Below are positions 24,601 through 38,800 of a DNA stretch of 64,000 nt, piece by piece. The stretch is taken from NCBI GenBank assembly GCA_000149265.1, contig CH003075.1, forward strand, positions 460,709 through 524,708, given 5' to 3'. Numbering within the stretch: position 1 is the stretch's first letter; each line of letters starts with the position of its first letter. Under the pieces are notes generated by a model that saw only the letters and a list, made by a program, of their open reading frames with translations, did not search any database and was not told the DNA's origin. Source of the stretch: Ciona savignyi (lineage: Eukaryota > Chordata > Ascidiacea > Phlebobranchia > Cionidae). A program made the position numbers and the translations under genes.

Positions 24601-26727
24601 GCAAACAAACAATTTAGCAAATACAAACAAACAATTCAGCAAATGAAAGTTTGTGTTTCGCATAAGCAATGTATGTGCCTTTGAGTTACTGACAGATTCT
24701 GGAATATTTCTTATTGCCTTGTTACATATCAGCTTATAACTGCGTAAATACTTTGCACTGTTGCGCTGGCATCGAGTATTATCAGCTTTGTAGAACAGCT
24801 CAGTCCTTGCATGCTGTCTGTCCTTCTTTAAAATAATTAACCCATCCCAAGTTCATTACTCGCTGAATTATAGAAGCTATGTAATTCTGTGGCTGTGATA
24901 TTGTAACCGCACTTGCGTTTTTTAACCTAATTTTCACATTCATTTACCTCTTTATAATCTGAATGTAAATATAGCAAGGAATAAAGATTTTATAATATGC
25001 ATACAATTTGTTCCTTATTTGATATTGCCATAGCTACAATACAGGAAATCAAGGTAATTGTTAGTTGCAATTGGGCTGGCTGTAGAAAGCTTCGCTGCTA
25101 TTGGTTATAATATAAGTATTACAGGTCTTTTTCTTTTACTAACGGATCAGCACTTGTGTTTCAGGAAAGCGAGGTTGAAAACGAGGTTCCTCGGGAGATC
25201 GACGATCAAAATGCCGGGGAAGATCTAAGCGAAAAAGATCTCGTTGATGAAACCATCGATGATAAAGATGCTGCTGAAGCACCTGTTGAAGCTGTTGTGG
25301 AGGATAGCTTTATAGATAAAGAGAAAACCGTTTCACCGGAGCCTTTAAATTCACATAAAAATATAAATACCGTTTTAAATGATGAACAACCGGAAGACGT
25401 TCATCCAGATGAATTTGAAAACGAAGCATCTCCACTCAGCAAGGAAAACGAAGTACCAGTTCAATCCGGTGAAATATTAGCAGTTCCGATAAGCGGTGAG
25501 GTCGATGACACAGCAGATCAACAGCTAGAACTGTTGACGGAGACTCAAGTCAATGACACCGAAGCGAGCGAAGTGGAAGATACAAACAATAAAACTAACG
25601 ATGAAGAACAAAATATTGCTGTCGCACCCGTGCCAGTCGCTGATATCGAAGATGAAGTAGACCAAGCCGTTACTTCACAAGTCGCCCCGACAACACCGGA
25701 GATCGTACCCACCGTGTCGGAAATCTTTCCAGATACCACCGCGCCGGAAACACTTCCACATGACGAGATTTCACCAGAACCAATACAGGATCTCAATGCT
25801 GAACCAGTAGCTGATGATGTTCCTCGTCCAGTAGAAGATGTCTCGGAAGAAAACCCTAAACCGTCATCTGATCCTGTAGAAACAATTCCAACTGAAAATG
25901 AAGCCAATGACACAAATAATAAAGATGTTCTTGATGGTACCAAAGAGGACCTGGAAAGCGAATCTTTAAATCCGACTGAGAAAACGGAACCTAACGATGA
26001 ACAACAAGAAAATCGACCGGTAACCTCCTCATCTCCAGCTCCAGCAGAGGAAGCTCTGATAAGTTTCGACGGAGACGAAGGTCAAATGCTGAATTCGGAA
26101 GAAATGCAACGATCCTCCGCAGACGGTGAAGCAATTAAGAGCACAGAGAACGCCGACGCTACTCCCGATGTTGTTACTGAAGACGCAATCCCATTAGACG
26201 ATAACGGTAACATTGACGAGTCGCTCAAAACAACTTTGCATGAGCCAACAGCAAGGTTCGTTAATACAAGGTATTAAATAAAATGTTAAGTGAATATACT
26301 TTTTAGGGTTTCTGCACTAAATTTTCAACATCTAATCAATTTTAAAGTAAGTGCAGCGTTAGCTATTCACAGCCATTTTCTGTGATGGTCACCTGCTGCT
26401 GTTAAACACAATGGGAATACCTTATATACCTTATTGCAGAGTTTCCCACCGATATGGGAGTGAAAATTATATATTTCAGGTCATATACGTCCCAGTGATA
26501 TTGTACACGATAGTTGTTAGGGGCAACTATACGTGGGTAACTGCCCAAAGCCCATATTAATCATGAGTTTGCGCATTTTGTGTTTAATTTCTTTACAATA
26601 AGTACTTTAATTCTACAGACCAGCTTCCGACGCATTGACAGTTGACGATGAACCAGTGATCTCAAATTCAGCTGATCTGAAGCAGATTCCAAACGGTTCA
26701 GCTCAAGGCGTGGAAGTCCCACCTTAA
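9643..26727 (+). CDS. DCDC2: Doublecortin-domain protein, DCDC2 orthologue
   Basis: Thirteen exons: 9643-9846, 10112-10254, 13771-13825, 20648-20718, 21009-21143, 21281-21427, 21493-21571, 21853-21967, 22374-22570, 22862-23042, 23249-23514, 25165-26270, 26619-26727. Phases agree throughout, giving 936 codons. DCX domain 1 is at about residues 35-117 (VYLNGDSFFPGRK, GMKAPFGAVRNIYTP) and DCX domain 2 at about 156-240 (GQYYIAVGTEQLKKLPY). Exon 9 ends in VQEDEDTKVDLPIDQ and exon 10 opens VPADAVDEEE, a segment conserved in vertebrate DCDC2. Doublecortin domains bind tubulin and microtubules; DCDC2 acts in primary cilia. From residue 383 to the end the protein is a Glu/Asp/Pro-rich tail of about 550 residues, so it is roughly twice the human length (476 aa). 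The exon 10 donor (GTTTGC) and exon 11 acceptor (no pyrimidine tract) are weak, so that join is least certain. Confidence 0.9.
10280..10540 (-). repeat. SINE family A copy, reverse
   Basis: Reverse-oriented copy in DCDC2 intron 2. It retains 'tttatcctcgtgaatgggaaa', 'cctcgctcccaccgtcgg', 'gtagaacccat' and the head 'aacctgcaaaag.cgacgcact'. It is moderately diverged from the 28155 copy. Confidence 0.8.
10541..13770. other. Rest of DCDC2 intron 2
   Basis: AT-rich intron DNA. Short open stretches at 10675-10770 and 11514-11660 translate to small hydrophobic or Ala/Val-rich pieces, but splice context and homology are missing, so no gene is called. The rest is featureless to me. Confidence 0.4.
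13826..20647. other. DCDC2 intron 3 (6.8 kb)
   Basis: By far the largest intron in the window, between the exon ending DCX domain 1 and the exon leading into DCX domain 2. No coding sequence is recognised. It has a (CA)n tract at 14050-14064, T-rich tracts, a TGACGTCA near 16648, a TATA-like 'tataaaaggcg' near 19075, and the composite promoter-like site described at 20144-20164. Its size beside otherwise short introns suggests that it carries regulatory DNA; this is inference. Confidence 0.45.
20144..20164 (+). promoter_or_regulatory. Composite CRE / octamer / TATA element
   Basis: A perfect palindromic CRE TGACGTCA (20144-20151) overlaps a perfect POU octamer ATGCAAAT (20151-20158), which overlaps a TATA-like TATAAAT (20158-20164). 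It lies about 485 bp upstream of DCDC2 exon 4. An in-frame ATG at 20666 in exon 4 could start a short form with only the second DCX domain. The words are seen in the sequence; promoter activity is inferred. Confidence 0.35.
22115..22325 (+). repeat. SINE family A copy
   Basis: Contains 'ctagctagttggtagtgtcc', 'cactgcctaaacccag', 'actgcaatagctccgataacc', 'cggtgggcgg' and 'cgttttcccatcca'. It fills about half of the 406-bp DCDC2 intron 8 and ends about 50 bp before the exon 9 acceptor. A chance reverse-strand open frame across it and exon 9 is not a gene. Confidence 0.75.
23515..25164. other. DCDC2 intron 11
   Basis: 1.65 kb of AT-rich intron between the two exons of the acidic tail. Short open frames at 23562-23906 on both strands have no support. 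No repeat is recognised. Confidence 0.5.
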
Positions 26728-28154
26728 ATTCGCACAACACGTCTGTACAGATACCGCAAGTTTTCCACACCCCACCGACCGAAATGCTTCACAAAGATAC
26801 TATGAGGACGGCTTCTTATTATCTCCGCAGTGTTAGGGTTGTTTTGTACTGTGGTGCTTTTGTTTGTTGCAGTTGTTTTTTCCATTTATTTTCACTTTAA
26901 TTTATGAGCTGTAGCTTTAGAATTGACTGGTGATTTTTGTTGCTGACGTCGGCATAATTTTCTCCCATTATATTGTCTAAGTATATATATACGATTTATG
27001 AGAATTCTATTTGAAAATTTATGACCCGATGTTTTACATTCACTCCAAATGAAACGTATTTTCCCCTTCCACTAAACTATTTTTGTTATAAAGGTGTTTC
27101 AGGTTCACAGCTCTATTAATTAATCATGTTTTCAGTATTGCAAACCAACCGTCCAATATTTGCGGAGCATTTCGTGTAATCAAAATGGGTATAAGGCACT
27201 GTATATTTTGATATTAAGCACTCTCGTATGTTGTGAATGTGAATACGCGTAAAAGTCGACACAAGTATGTCCGAACAAATATGGTTCAAGTTGGGAAGTA
27301 TCGCGAGCCATAAAAATCTAATACTATATAGATTATCGTTATTTTGTTGTTGTAGTTCACTAATGTTGTACTTCCGTCTCTGTATTCTAAACCAACAGAA
27401 CTATATATTCCGTAATGACTGCGTTATAACCATTGGCTGAATGATTATAAATTACACTTCTCTTTGAAAAAATTGTCATCGTTATCGTTTCTTTGAGAGT
27501 TTAGCAGAAGTTTTGCAAAGAGCCCACTGTTGTGCGTAATTTAACCGGAGATATATAAACATGAGATATCTTGTTTTTATATCTCCGATTCAACATGTGC
27601 AAAATGTATGCTTTAAGTCGATTAAATGCTTAACCAGATGGCTTCCTTTCCGGCTAGAAAAAACTAATTCTCTAATCAGTTTACAAGGATTAAGAATTTC
27701 CTGTTCTGATGAATTAATTAGTAGATTTCCTTTATAGCCATACAGGCTAAATAAAATGGCCCCCAGACCATAACGTTCAAATCCATTTAATTTTCGTCTC
27801 GTTTAGTTGTTTAAAATATTCACATGAACAACATATATAAGATGTCTCCGGCCCACATTCTTTAATTGATATTCTACACTCTACGGACAAATGCAGCAAC
27901 GGTAATTAACATTCAATCTGTGATGGTAATTCATTTTCGGCAGTGCAATTCTAGCATGTGTTTTGTTTTATAATCAGATCTCATTTTTAAATGGCGTTTA
28001 ACCGTTTCATTTTGACCGGCGTGTTAGTGTGAGCATGAAAGTTTCTTGTGTGATACATAAAAAAATCACAGAACCGAAAATGTAACACCAAGACATAATT
28101 TTAACGCGCTATTTTAAAGTATATGAGTTAGAAGGAAAATTAAAACCAACACCA
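26728..28154. other. DCDC2 3' UTR and intergenic DNA
   Basis: Downstream of the DCDC2 stop. The first canonical AATAAA seen is at 27750-27755, so the 3' UTR may be about 1 kb long, unless a variant signal is used nearer. The sequence is AT-rich and nothing else is recognised. Confidence 0.4.
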
Positions 28155-28462
28155 TGTCCGGCCCGTTGGTCTAACGGTTAAGTGCGTCGCCTTTCAATCG
28201 AAAGGTTGCAGGTGCGAAACTGGTCGTTAGATAGTAGGTTGTGTCCTTGGGCAAGGCATTTTACGGATATTGCCTGAACCCAGCGGATTAATGGGTTCTA
28301 CCAAGTTGAAGGAACGTGTCTATCATATACAACACACTGCAATAGCTCCGGTAACCCGACGATGGGCGCGAGGTAACCTGACGATTGCCCGTGTGTTAAC
28401 CCCCTTGGTTTTCCCATTCACGGAGATAAAGATGAATATCCTATCCTATCCACCAAATGACA
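28155..28462 (+). repeat. SINE family A, full-length reference copy
   Basis: About 308 bp. The head is tRNA-like: an A-box-like TGGTCTAACGG (28169-28179) and, about 35 bp on, a B-box-like segment GGTTGCAGGTGCGAAAC. A tRNA-unrelated body follows ('gtgtccttgggcaaggcatttt', 'caatagctccggtaacccgacg', 'gcgcgaggtaacctgacg'), then 'ttttcccattcacgg.gataaa' and a tail of ATCCT repeats. This structure is typical of a tRNA-derived SINE with a microsatellite tail. The B-box has decayed, so the copy is not a functional tRNA. It lies about 800 bp upstream of the EEF1A promoter. Confidence 0.88.
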
Positions 28463-29275
28463 CAGAATTTTAAGACAAACAAGTCAGATGTAAGATGCCT
28501 GATCTTTCCATCTTAAGTTGTATTCTAATAAATAAGCCCAAACCGTTTTATTGTTTAAATATTGTTAATTAAAATGTAGGCCTATATACTTATTTGACAT
28601 AAAATAGATATGCCTATATAACCACTATAACGAGTAATTTCGTAACTCTAATTCCCATTATTTTTTACTTGTAGAAAACTTCGATATAGGCCTCCGCGCC
28701 ATGTCTACCATCGATCAAGTAAGATTAGTTAACTAGTGGACTCTTAGACGTCACTTTAATATGTCATCATAGTACTTTATGTGCTTACAGTTTTACAAAC
28801 CTACATAAAATCTTACTTAGCTTGGTATACTTGTACCAGAGGTCCCAACCATCAGTGTATAAGAAGGTAGGCTACGAAAATTAAAATACTATAAATAAAA
28901 TAATTTACTGACCTAGTAAATTTGTTCGCATTCGGCTTTGTCTGGGTCTAAAAGATCATGATGAAATTGTATTTTGTTAATCACCGTTACGGCAAATGAC
29001 TTTAAGTTGCTTGATACGCGACCCCATTTTAAATAAAATTTGAATTTAGAATGATTTAAAACGGATCAAAACAAAGCAATTTAATTTACTACGAAGATTA
29101 GAAATACAATGAAATCGTGACCTAATTATCCGTTCTTGCAATCTGCGTACGAGATAATTGACCTCGCACCCCAGTTTTTGTGTTAAAATTGGCGCTTGTT
29201 ACTAGAAGGCGTGACGGCAATGGCCAGCAACGTGTCGCGCTCTATGACATCACATCCGGGTTGCGCAATTTTGAT
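28463..29275. other. Intergenic DNA upstream of EEF1A
   Basis: AT-rich to about 29150, then GC-richer before the TATA box, as expected of a strong promoter region. No gene is seen. Confidence 0.5.
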
Positions 29276-29310
29276 TATAAAAGAAGAAACAGATATGACG
29301 CAACTCCCTT
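29276..29310 (+). promoter_or_regulatory. EEF1A core promoter: TATA box and TOP-like start
   Basis: TATAAAAG at 29276-29283 is followed, 28 bp downstream of its first base, by C at 29304 in the pyrimidine run CTCCCTTTTTC. This is the right spacing for a start site. A C followed by pyrimidines is the 5' terminal oligopyrimidine motif that places translation-factor mRNAs under growth (mTOR) control. The start site itself is inferred. Confidence 0.65.
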
Positions 29311-29381
29311 TTTCATTTCGTTCCAAACCGGCGACTCACGTGCCTTTGCTATTCAAGTCCTTTTTGAGCTGTGGCAAATTG
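29304..29381 (+). other. EEF1A untranslated first exon
   Basis: Probable 5' UTR exon from the pyrimidine start to a good donor (GTGAGT at 29382). The intron 29382-29629 ends in TTTCAG, or three bases later in a second CAG. It is followed by about 38 nt of UTR before the start codon at 29668. A leading untranslated exon with an intron is usual for metazoan EEF1A. Confidence 0.6.
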
Positions 29382-29649
29382 GTGAGTGGTTGTTAGTTTT
29401 TATCCACATGAATCGTTAGTTAGTCGTCCTAGATTAAATTAATTTTGTAATAGCAGAATGTATAATAATGTAAATTTAGTAGTTCTGTTGTCGTGTAAGT
29501 GAGAAATTCGAACAAAGTATTTTTTTCGGTGAAAAAGTAAAGCGTAAATATAAGATTAAGCATGGATAAATTATTCGTTTGGAAGATATTCAATGTTAGG
29601 AAGATTCAACATTCAAATATTGGTTTCAGCAGATTTTCGTGCACCCTGA

Positions 29650-31695
<2,046 letters not shown>

Positions 31696-32085
31696 CTGCT
31701 GCCATTCTCTCCGTCAGTGATCATCACTTTACCAGCTTTAAATCTCCAGCGAGATCACCCACCAAACCTTTTTGTTCGAAAATGTATGCCTTATTTCAAC
31801 CCCATCCTATTGCTGAAAGTGAATGTCACCCATAATTTAAGCCTCTGTGCTGCTCTCTACGTAGTTTTCAATTCTCTTCACCGTAAGCATGTTCGCAGGA
31901 AAAACCGTACTTTAGTTGTGCCAAGCAAGTGTTCATTAAGTTATTAGCAACTTGTTTTAACCGTGACATTCTTTTTTTGTTATCTCCTGCAAAAATAATA
32001 AATCGTCTGGGCAAATTCATTTTCTGCAATACTAGCGGTGTTGTAATTATGTACGGTTATGGTGTTGTCTTCGCTCGCTGTCGGA

Positions 32086-32091
32086 AATAAA
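32086..32091 (+). other. Polyadenylation signal AATAAA (EEF1A)
   Basis: AATAAA about 390 bp behind the EEF1A stop; an earlier one is at 31997-32002. Either may define the 3' end. Confidence 0.5.
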
Positions 32092-32884
32092 GCTGTTATA
32101 GTGTATTCTTGGTTTCATGGACGACTTGGTAATTGAGGTGATAATGTAAACGTTGCATACTTACCACGTGTGAGGATTTAATCGGTGTGACAAGGTGGCG
32201 TAGTCGAGCGAGTGTAGGGTTTTTTTATAACGAGTAGGAAACCAGTGAGATAATGTGTGTTCTCGTAACCCTAATAATTGATGTGCGGGTTGCTTATCAA
32301 GAAAACTGTTAGTCTGATATTCCATTTAGTGTGCAGATTCCCTGTTAAAAGTTTTATATGGCGTGTGGTTGTGGTTAATAATATATATATTAGTACTCAA
32401 CGGTTACACGGTCATAAACCATGTCCACCTTTAGAACAGTAGTAGTACAGCAAAGGGTTCAGATCAGCTTTTTACTCATACGTCGTATCCAACAAGATTT
32501 CTAAAATCAATTTTATCAATTTGGTGAATCCGATTTCGACCTTAACAGCTTTATTGTTATAATACTTGCTTAGTAGCATGTGGTTTGGGAAAAAAATACT
32601 AAAAGGTGAAAAGAAGGGAAACTGCTTACTAAAATAAATAAAGAGGGTTAGGTGTAGTGTGTGGGCCGGGGCTGAATTTAGGATTAGTTCTGAAGATTAG
32701 TGTTTCTGGGAGGGTTAGAATTAGTTACCATAGTTTAGTGTGTAGTTTTCATTTATTTGTCCATTAGTGTTGCCTTGTAATTCATATATTACATCTTAAA
32801 CAAGTATTTTGTAAAATCATTTTCATATACTCTGATCATTTTATATTTTTTAGTGCAGTCTTTAGTGTTCACCAATCTGCAAAA
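32092..32884. other. Intergenic DNA, EEF1A to TXNDC5
   Basis: About 0.8 kb with no gene. A T-rich acceptor-like site 'tatattttttag' ends at 32853, 31 bp before the TXNDC5 start codon, with no obvious partner donor close upstream. Confidence 0.45.
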
Positions 32885-35800
32885 ATGAGAGCAGCATTAG
32901 TTTTTATGTTTATTTGCATTGTATCTGCAATAAATGGTGAAAATGAAGAACAGAAGCATTTATATTCTGAAGCCACTTTTAGAGAACTAGTCCCTAATCA
33001 AAAGCACTTCATTATGTTTTATGCACCATGGTTTGTATTGGTACAAAACCTGAATATGTTAAAACTTTTATAATACGGTCTCTAATATCGTTTCAGGTGC
33101 GGACACTGCAACAAACTAAAGCCCACATGGGATACACTTGCAGAGGAAATAAATGGAAATTCAGAGCTGGATATTTCTATATCCAAGGTATATTTGAATG
33201 GATAACATTTTTATAACATGCTGATGTGAGAAGTATGGTTAGACTAAATAGCTTGTGCTTCACCTTTTTAACCAATATATGTTTAAAGCTGATTGCCAGC
33301 TACTACAGTTGTCTAAACCCAGTTAATTAATGGGGTCTTACTAAAATTTAAGGAATGTCACAACCATACACAGCACACTGCAATATATCTGGTTACCTAA
33401 TCATTTTAGGGTGGGAAGATAATTTGACGTGCACCTGGCATTTAAGAATGTTCCCTTATGATATTTAAGCTAAAGTGCCTAAATCCAAGATCATTCCCAT
33501 GTGATAGTTGCCAACTTTGTTAATGTTCCATTAACAATAGTTAACATGTACTTTTTCTGTCATTTAGTTAGGTTTATTAATTAAACCAAGTCTAAAATTG
33601 TAAAAGTGTTTACCAAGTCTAAAATTGTAGAAATTCAATTTAAATGAATGGCTCACATGTCAACAGAAAAGTGGCAGAATCAAAATCAGTTGGCTAGTTG
33701 GTTGTGTCTCAGCACAGCTATTAGCGGATGTTGCCTTAACTCAATGGTTTCTATAATAACTGTAGCTCAATGTTCCTATTTTCCTAACTTCGGTTCCAAT
33801 TACCCGATTTAATTTGTGATTTTGTATTCATGTATCTGAATATTCGAATTACCAGGAACCAAAATTCTACTTTGCCAATGTAACACAGTTTAATTTAGTT
33901 TCGGTATACATTTTTTTTAAATTATGTATTTAACCTTACAAAGAAAAATCGTGGCACTACCACCGGTAATTATTATAAATTGTTAAATTGAATTTAATAG
34001 TTTTTAAATATGAAGTTTGACTTACTTAATATGGAGATTGACTTTGTCTTAATTTCCCCTTTCTTTACTATCAGGTGGATTGTACTGCTGAAACAAAACT
34101 ATGTTCTGATGAAGGTGTTATGGGTTACCCGACGTTAGTTTTTGTACCACATTTTAAAAATTTTATACATAGTTAAGTTAAAATGGCTGTATTATGTAAT
34201 TGTGATCCATGATACATATCCCTAATGTGGCATGGACCATCCCTTAAGATCCCCTTGTTAAACCAACTTGACATATGCTCGCATTATAGCCTTGTTATAA
34301 CAACATTTATTTTTAAACAGGACAGTATCCTATCAATTGCACTAATTCATTGACCTTAAAATTATGCCGAAATATTAAATTCCAACCATCACAGATTAAA
34401 ATTGTTTCACCCATCACGTGACTCACTTCGTTACAAAGGGGCTCGGGATTTTGAGTCTTTGAAATCATTTGTGGTAGCCGCTGTGAACCCCCTACCTGAT
34501 CCTGCTCAGTTTGCTATCCCAAACGAAGGTTTGCATGAGCTGACAGATGAAAACTTTGAGAACCATGTCTCATCGGGTCATCACTTTGTGATGTTTTTCG
34601 CTCCCTGGTGCGGCCATTGCAAACGACTTGAACCTACTTGGGACGAACTCGCCAAAGTGCACGAACCGAGTGATGAAAATAAAGATGATGTTAAAATTGG
34701 AAAGGTAACACATCCGTGTTTATTATGGAGTGTATGTCAGTGTCATAGTATCTTAGTAAAAATGCATTTTCCCTTTTTGTCACATATATAATTTTGTTTT
34801 ATAAATATAATAGCATTTTCCAAATTTTAAACCTTTAGATGTAGAAAGCTATATGCTGCTTATTTTTTTATGTTCTAATATAATGTTTGGTATATTATGC
34901 ATTTTTAGTATTACAACGCAAGTGTTGTTCGTCATTTGATCAGTTTTATTCTATAGGTTGATTGCACAGTTCAAAAAATGGTATGTTCCAAACATGAAAT
35001 CCGTGGTTATCCCACTTTACTCTGGTTCAACAATGGTGAAGTTGCCAAGAAATACCAGGTAAAAAAAATACAGTCTTGTGTAGAATTCAAACTAAAATAA
35101 TAAATGAGTCTTTGAACCAATATAAAATTTAATATTTATTGAATATTCAGTCGCCTTATTTCTTCAGCTATACTACTAAGCCTTTGAAATTTAGCCTCAA
35201 TTGCTACTGTGTTAGTATGTCACCGAAGTACAATAGAAATTTTAAATTTATCAATGTTTTATTCATCTATACAGCTTTCCTGGAAACGTAATATTAATTA
35301 AATTTAACCAATTGTTTAATGCAACAAAGGAAAGAATGTTTACTCATTCATTTTTTTAATAGTGGCATTTCCAAATTAAAAAATTGTACAATTGTAATCG
35401 GTACTTTGTAATGTGCTTCTGTAAAGTGACCGTACCAGTTTCTATTGTAAAAAAAATTATAACAAAAGAAAGCAGCTAATTATTTTATTTCATAACCGTT
35501 TAAACGTATCAATTATAGGTCGTTTGATTTATGAACACAAAAAACTAAAAAATAAAAAATGTATCAGAGCAGTGGATGTTATATAAAAATTGTTTAAATA
35601 TATAATGTAAGACATTTAGGTAGTAAACCACACTGACATATAATATCATGTTGATAAATGATTGAGCCTGTATAGTTTTTTATATTGGTACACATCCCAG
35701 ATATTTTTAACCGGGAAAATGCTGGTATTTACCAATTCTGTTTATAGTACAATGTGTGCACACTCCATTAATTTTGTCACTTTTTGTTCTAATTTAGCTA

Positions 35801-38800
35801 CTAATTTGTATAAACTCAGTTTTAGTGTTTTTTAACCTATTTTTGAGTGAAGTTTGAGTCCACCTTATCACAGCAACACCCTTCGGAAAGGACTGCATAG
35901 TTAAGTGCTCATTGCTTTCTTTTAATCATATTGTACTTTCAAACAGAGTGGACGCAATCTAGAAAGTTTGGAAACCTTCGTGAAGCAGATGATGAGCGGA
36001 GATGAAGCTCCTCCTGCTCCCAAGGAGGATCAACCTCCTCCACCTCGTGAGCCACCCAAGCCTGCTCAGGTCTTCGATGAAAAAGAAGAAGAACCGGTAT
36101 GCATTCAGCATTTAGCATTATTCATTATATATTTAGCATTATATAATTCAGCATGACACTAGTTTCCCAATCTCAATTGTCTAGTGAAACTGGGAGGGGA
36201 AAGTGTGGTTACATTGCATCATCATCATGACCAAGCTATAGACCAATATGGTAATAATGCGAGATCTATTAAAAGCCATCGAGTCTTATCCAGAACACAG
36301 CGAAGCATTTATATTGCACCCTGCTGCTGTATAGTTTATATACATACAGATTGGATTATTCAACAATGTTTAAAACTTGTTTTCTAAACGAATTTTGACA
36401 TAAAGATACCATTTGTTTAAGGGCCAATTTATTTTATTTGTTATGAGGACACAAGGTATTAAGTATTTCAACTAGATAGTGTTAATCTTAATCACATGTC
36501 CAGCCATTACTATTTTAAATATGCATTTTGACTGTTCATATATCTATGTTTTTTTTAAGAGGGCCCCTAGCTAAAAGATATCATTCCTTAGTTAATATAT
36601 TTAATACATGGTTTATATAGTTTTACTTCTGCGTGTGTATTTAGTTAGTAAGTTTTCGCTTATTCATTACAGTAATGGTAAATTAGCTTTCATAAATTAT
36701 TTGTATTGCACTTGAAATATGGAAAAATTAACAAAACAATATTTGTTATACCACATTATGGATAAAATTAAAACAATTAAGGAAATAATATAGTCGCGGT
36801 CGTAAAACTCAATTTCACCGCTCCTTACACTAAAATTTAGCTGTCGTCTGCACAACGTTAGCGAACATTTCAAAACTTTTTCCTGATTTGGAATTTTAAT
36901 TCAGTTTCACACTCTGCCAATTTAATCCAACATCCAGACCTCCCTATTCAAATAACATGAAATAGATTGTTGGGACTGCTGTCACCTTTAATATTTAGTG
37001 TATAATTTTACATAGTAATATCGGTACAACCTAATTTTGTGGTAACAGTGACTATAGGCTTCGGAAAATGCAGAAAAACGTGCACAAGTGGTTTTTTTTT
37101 AGCCATATATTCTCGGCGTCCATTGTGCAAACATTCATCAGGCATGGGAAAACAATTTTCTTGCATTCCTATTTGTCTATATATTCGCAGAACCTTTAAA
37201 TGTAAAAGGTTGCTATTACAAATATGGTGTTGTTAAAATCTCGGAGCGTGAATTAATTGCGTGGCGCAGCGCGCATACACAGGGAGAAACAACCTGTAAG
37301 TGTATGGGACTATGTAGAAGATGATGTTGTTGTTTTGCTACGTTGCATTTTGTATTTCCGAGCTTCCGCTTCCACAGGGGCCAAAAATGCATCAAATTTT
37401 GGGCGAGTAAGAATTCACTTGCGTTTAAAAACTCATGCGGGTATTACATGGCTCGGAACTGTAGTTTGTATGACGTAACAACTGTATAAATCTAGTATTA
37501 TAACAATCTGACATTATGATGTTGATGAGTATTATAGACTCCAGTATTCGGACGCGCCATGTGTATAATAAAACACTTCAGTCGAATAGAAAACGGTCGC
37601 GATAAAAGTTAATTATTTTTTATATGCGGGAGTAAATTCTTACACGCACGGTGTGCGTCACTACTCGCGCGGATTTTTGGCCCTGCATCGTTTTCCTGGA
37701 AATTTAAACATTGTCTTTTCTGGCACCTTAATTTTTTTTTAACTGTAAAACTAAAATGTTTTATTTTTATTCAGACATCCCCAGTACTTCAGTTGACAGC
37801 CAATGATTTTGACTTCCACGTCGCAGTGGACGTCACATTTGTGATGTTTTACGCCCCATGGTGCGGCCATTGCAAGCGTCTCGCACCAACTTGGGAGGAG
37901 CTAGCTTCTGCCGATTTCAGTGAGCTAGGTGCTCCGGTGAAAATAGCAAAAATCGACTGCACTGCGCACAACCACATCTGCCAAACATTTGAGGTGTGTG
38001 CTTGTACATATGTTTATGTTACACACCATTTATAACAATGTTAATATACTATTTTCAAGGTTTTTTATTTTATTGATTAAGTGCCTACAAAAGGAATGTT
38101 AAATTTTAAGCAATGACACTGACTTAACACTAACATACTCCCATACCCCAACTGTACTAGATATTTTAACAATACTTTGTATTAAGAACCATAAGGTATA
38201 CTTTAAATCCCTTTTTCTTAAAAATTGATCCTGTGCATTATAAGCCAGTGCACATAATGTATGGATCAAAACCAATGTCGGTACTATTGTTTAATAAACA
38301 CCGCCATCAATAAGCTATGCTAAATACAACTAGCAACTCCAATTTCACAATGCTAATTTTTTCTTTTGTTAACTGTACTATTGTGACTTATGTACATTTA
38401 TTACATAACAAACTTTTATCTCTCTTGCCCCCCACAATTGTATCCTGCAAATAATGCCTTTATTGAAAGATTTTTTTCTTATGGAACTAACTTTTCTTAA
38501 AATAACTCCGGTAACTAGACATGCTTTTGAAAATCGTTGCATCTTATAAAACCCTTATGCCTGAAAAAGGGAAAATTAAAACGAATTATTAACAGTGCGC
38601 TCAATGGTGTGTTAATTAACAGCATACTTTGAGAAGATTGTACCTGTGTTTATATTTTAGAAGCCCTAGTTCAATTGCTTAATATTTATAGACCCAGGCC
38701 ATGGGAAATTTATTAACAGCAATATTTTTAATTAAAGGTTACCGGATACCCTTCTCTCCTATTATTCAAAGATGGTGATAAAGTTGCCAAATATAGGGGC

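Noticed and set aside
25545..25943. Ser-rich reverse open frame of 132 codons
   Set aside because: Shadow of the acidic DCDC2 exon 12; Glu/Asp-rich codons read backward as Ser-rich.
28155..28230. Possible tRNA gene
   Set aside because: A- and B-box-like words exist but the acceptor stem cannot be seen, the B-box is decayed, and the same head recurs with a long common body: it is the head of SINE family A.
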